Part shown: positions 40,462 through 42,216 of the stretch, piece after piece
Layout of the letters: every line of letters starts with the position of its first letter
Position numbering within the stretch: position 1 is the first letter of the stretch
From: Rhodobacter sp.
GTDB taxonomy: Bacteria; Pseudomonadota; Alphaproteobacteria; Rhodobacterales; Rhodobacteraceae
Assembly: GCA_020250175.1 (NCBI GenBank)
Contig: JADCEN010000075.1
Location: 1 to 42,216 of the forward strand
Direction: 5' to 3'
Length of the DNA: 42,216 bases
Program-made: the position numbers and the translations under genes
The notes under the pieces: model-generated
What the model saw: only the letters and a program-made list of their open reading frames with translations
The model's database searches: none
What the model was told of the DNA's origin: nothing

Positions 40462-40979
40462 GCTACACCCCCGTTCGTCTCGATCGCCCAGTGCAGGATG
40501 GCGATGGCGTCGGCCTCGTTGTCGTCGGCGGGGCTGAAGCCACGGGCCCGGGCAGCGGCAATCATCGCGTCCTTGTCGGCATTCCCCTTGCCAGTGGCAT
40601 GGCGCTTGATGGTGCCGACTGGCACGCCCTGATACGGCACGCCTCGCAGTTCAGCCCAAGCCGTCAGTGTCGCCATCAACCCGCCATAGATGTGGGCCGC
40701 ATCGGTGCCCGCGTGCCGCCGCACCTCTTCAAACCAGATGGCTGAGATCGGGCCCGAGAGGCGGTCGATTTCGCCCAGCCAGTTCGTGAAGCGGAGGTAT
40801 CGCATGCCGCCGCCGTCGAAGCGGCCGGGACGGAAGCTGGCGGTGCCGCTGGTGATCAGGCCGTCATGGCAACGCAGGGCCCAGCCGGTGGTGGTGCCCA
40901 GATCGAGGGCGAGGATACATGAAGCGGAAACGCGCGCCGGTTGGAGGCGCACGTCCGGCGTGGAGATCGTCTGGTTCAT
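40458..40979 (-). CDS. RuvC-like Holliday junction resolvase, phage type
   Basis: 173 residues with an RNase H-like fold. First strand ILALDLGTTTGWAL (Asp26), second acidic site IWFEEVRR (Glu84/85), and C-terminal DDNEADAIAI (Asp153, Glu155, Asp157). These supply the metal-binding acids of RuvC-type enzymes, which cut branched DNA in recombination or before packaging. The first 20 residues look like an added tail. It is the first gene of the operon; upstream lies the stem-loop region 41084-41348. Confidence 0.85.
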   Translation of the reverse strand: MNQTISTPDVRLQPARVSASCILALDLGTTTGWALRCHDGLITSGTASFRPGRFDGGGMRYLRFTNWLGEIDRLSGPISAIWFEEVRRHAGTDAAHIYGGLMATLTAWAELRGVPYQGVPVGTIKRHATGKGNADKDAMIAAARARGFSPADDNEADAIAILHWAIETNGGVA

Positions 40980-41618
40980 GTTGAAGGCTCACAGACAGTG
41001 GGCCTTCGGCTTTGGTCACGCTGATGGAATCACGGCGGACGGGCGCAATCAAGAAAAATGCGCAATGCGGGCGATTTGGATTGCTGGCCCCACTTGGCCC
41101 TACCTCCGTCGAAAGTGGGGCCAGAAAAATGCATTCAAAATCAATGCTGTCCCCACTGGCCCTACCTGGTCCCACCTCTTTCTTTCCGATGCATGAAGTA
41201 GGGAGGGACTAGCGTGGACTCGTCATTCCTAGGGGAAAGGAAAGGAAGTCGGTGGCCCAGGTGGGGCCAGTGGGGACACGATTGATATTGATGGATTTTT
41301 TCTGTCCCCACTTCGCCGTCAAGGTGGGGACAGATCGGAAGGTGGGGCGGACACCAGGACAAAGACGAAAGTACCGTTGTCCTTCCGGTTTTCGATTTGC
41401 AGAGAGCTTTTTTCAACAGATGAACAGACTTGGGTCTTGCGCACTGAGGCCAAGACACCCATACCACTAAGGTGCCGCGCATGGCCGTTCCGGTCCGGGG
41501 TCTCCCCATGAAGAACATGCGAGTTGAAGATCGCAACAAGGCATCCTTTCCCAAGGGTCTTCGTGGCGGCAATGGACCGAGCCCTCGACTACGATGACCC
41601 TCAGGCACAGGACTTGCC
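40980..41618. other. 640-base gene-free region
   Basis: No convincing gene in either strand. The reading frames seen are short or of nonsense composition. The middle (41084-41348) is a cluster of related stem-loops described separately. The rest is probably the promoter region of the RuvC operon (left) and of the 41619 gene (right). Confidence 0.55.
41084..41348. repeat. Cluster of GTGGGG(A/C)CA stem-loops, possible origin or regulatory site
   Basis: Three stem-loops share one core. First: CTGGCCCCACTT (41084-41095) with AAGTGGGGCCAG (41113-41124), 12 perfect pairs. Second: TGTCCCCACTGGC (41148-41160) with GCCAGTGGGGACA (41266-41278), 13 perfect pairs extending inward to about 25 with few mismatches. 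Third: CTGTCCCCAC (41302-41311) with GTGGGGACAG (41324-41333). A further GGTGGGGC occurs at 41341-41348. Repeated binding sites in both orientations beside a gene-free stretch fit an iteron-type origin or an operator array. Which one cannot be told. Confidence 0.55.
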
Positions 41619-42107
41619 ATGACTGATCAATCCAAGGCCCTTCCGGCCAACCCCGAAATTGCAAAGGCGCAGGCGAAGCGCCTTAGGACGGCTCTCGCAC
41701 CCGATCACGTGATCGGACACAGCCAAGCCCTTGAAGTCATCGCCCGCATCCATGGGGAGCAAAGTTGGGGGCGATTGAACTCGCTGCTCAATGGATCTGC
41801 CAACGTCGCTCCTCCCTTAGGTGCAGACGTCCCGAATGTATCCCCAAAGGCACCGGGACCGAAAGCTTCTCCCGATAACCATGTCGAGCAGCGCGTCTTG
41901 CAAGCACTTTGGCACGGTCTCAAACGCGCTCGTGACACTCAGGTGTCTCCCAAAACGCTCGCGAAGACCAAGGAGCTGCAGAAGGACGAAATCATCGCAA
42001 CTGTCGCGATTGAAGGGTGGCTTGATACGCTCGATGTGGCCCTCGGCGGAATGATTTTCGATATGGGAACTGAGAACTTAGATTCCAACTTCAAGTGCAA
42101 CGGTTGA
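41619..42107 (+). CDS. Glyoxalase-superfamily-type small protein, 3' end altered by IS30
   Basis: 162 residues. The N-terminal block AKAQAKRLRTALAPDHVIGH, SQALEVIARIHGEQSWGRLN matches the KAQAKRLR...HSQALE..A..HG...W..L module of small plasmid and phage proteins annotated as glyoxalase-superfamily. No enzyme site is visible in it. A polar linker (about 60-90) and a helical unit (about 92-145: NHVEQRVLQALWHGLKRARD) follow. The last ~12 codons (from about 42072) lie within sequence that is also the 3' end of an IS30-type transposase. The natural C-terminus was probably lost by that insertion. Confidence 0.65.
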   Translation: MTDQSKALPANPEIAKAQAKRLRTALAPDHVIGHSQALEVIARIHGEQSWGRLNSLLNGSANVAPPLGADVPNVSPKAPGPKASPDNHVEQRVLQALWHGLKRARDTQVSPKTLAKTKELQKDEIIATVAIEGWLDTLDVALGGMIFDMGTENLDSNFKCNG

Positions 42108-42216
42108 TTTGAAGGCCGCGATTTCTTCGGCCATGGCTTCTGCGGGGGTTCTCCAGCCGAGGGTTTTCCTGGGGCGGTTGTTCAACAGGGCTGCGACATC
42201 GTTGAGCCAGGTCTGG
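42078..42216 (-). CDS. IS30-family transposase, C-terminal end (runs off right edge)
   Basis: Read from the right edge on the minus strand: QTWLNDVAALLNNRPRKTLG, then WRTPAEAMAEEIAAF, KSTVALEVGI and a stop at 42078. The NxRPRKTLGWxTPAE block is the hallmark end of IS30-family DDE transposases. The rest lies outside the window. The element's terminal repeat should lie just left of 42078; its exact border was not determined. Confidence 0.85.
   Translation of the reverse strand, partial: QTWLNDVAALLNNRPRKTLGWRTPAEAMAEEIAAFKSTVALEVGI

Noticed and set aside
41162-41620. A 152-codon minus-strand frame
   Set aside because: It runs through the stem-loop cluster and its residues (repeated CPHWPH-like units) simply translate the repeats.
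1-42216. tRNA, rRNA, CRISPR arrays and a prophage attachment site
   Set aside because: No cloverleaf, rRNA-like stretch or regularly spaced repeat was noticed on either strand. No direct repeat suitable as att was found between 10366-10455 and the right part.

Overview
The window looks like chromosome of a GC-rich alphaproteobacterium of the order Rhodobacterales (Paracoccus/Rhodobacter/Gemmobacter-like). The evidence is the gene-transfer-agent (GTA) style tail genes, the DUF2793, DUF6362 and DUF3489 families, and the codon use. No rRNA, tRNA or CRISPR array was seen, and nothing was searched against a database.

Layout. (1) 1-780: insertion-sequence debris. The start of an IS3-type orfA runs off the left edge, and its end is inserted into the decayed 3' part of an IS256-type transposase. 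(2) 984-10365: a host carbohydrate-use locus. A binding-protein ABC importer (binding protein, two permeases, ATPase) is on the minus strand. Divergent from it is a plus-strand operon of GntR regulator, ROK kinase, SIS-domain sugar-phosphate protein, GMC oxidoreductase and DUF1349 protein. A palindrome overlaps the likely gntR promoter. (3) 10456-33148: a minus-strand block of phage structural genes. In transcription order it runs small terminase, GpA-type large terminase, GpW connector, lambda-type portal, prohead-protease/capsid fusion, DUF2190 protein, head-tail joining protein, DUF6441 protein, tail terminator, tail tube, tail assembly chaperone with a -1 frameshift site, tape measure, GTA-like gp12, lysis genes, gp13, gp14, gp15 and a DUF2793 tail protein. 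(4) 33180-34808: three plus-strand accessory genes. (5) 34851-40979: a minus-strand phage DNA-modification/recombination block (RuvC-like nuclease, a small protein, DUF6362, ParB-fused DNA methylase, cytosine-C5 methylase, DUF7220). A plus-strand reverse transcriptase cassette is set into the middle of it. (6) 40980-42216: a 640-base gene-free region full of related stem-loops, a small gene, and an IS30-family transposase running off the right edge.

The structural block is a mosaic: a lambda-like head with a GTA-like tail tip. No integrase, repressor or replication gene is present, so the prophage is either cut by the IS30 element or continues beyond the window.

The most interesting parts are cargo genes that break the phage gene order. 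The strongest is a reverse transcriptase with a non-retron, non-group-II active-site signature (38269-39816), preceded by a candidate structured RNA closed by 12-base complementary arms (38118-38249). This looks like a defence-type (UG/DRT-like) RT system. Others are an HxlR regulator/secreted protein pair among the head-tail genes, a 357-base element that splits a small membrane-protein gene between gp12 and the lysozyme, and an orphan gene with a ribbon-helix-helix-like start beneath a perfect 12-base-arm palindrome. The cytosine methylase gene is also open, with family-like motifs, in a second same-strand frame.
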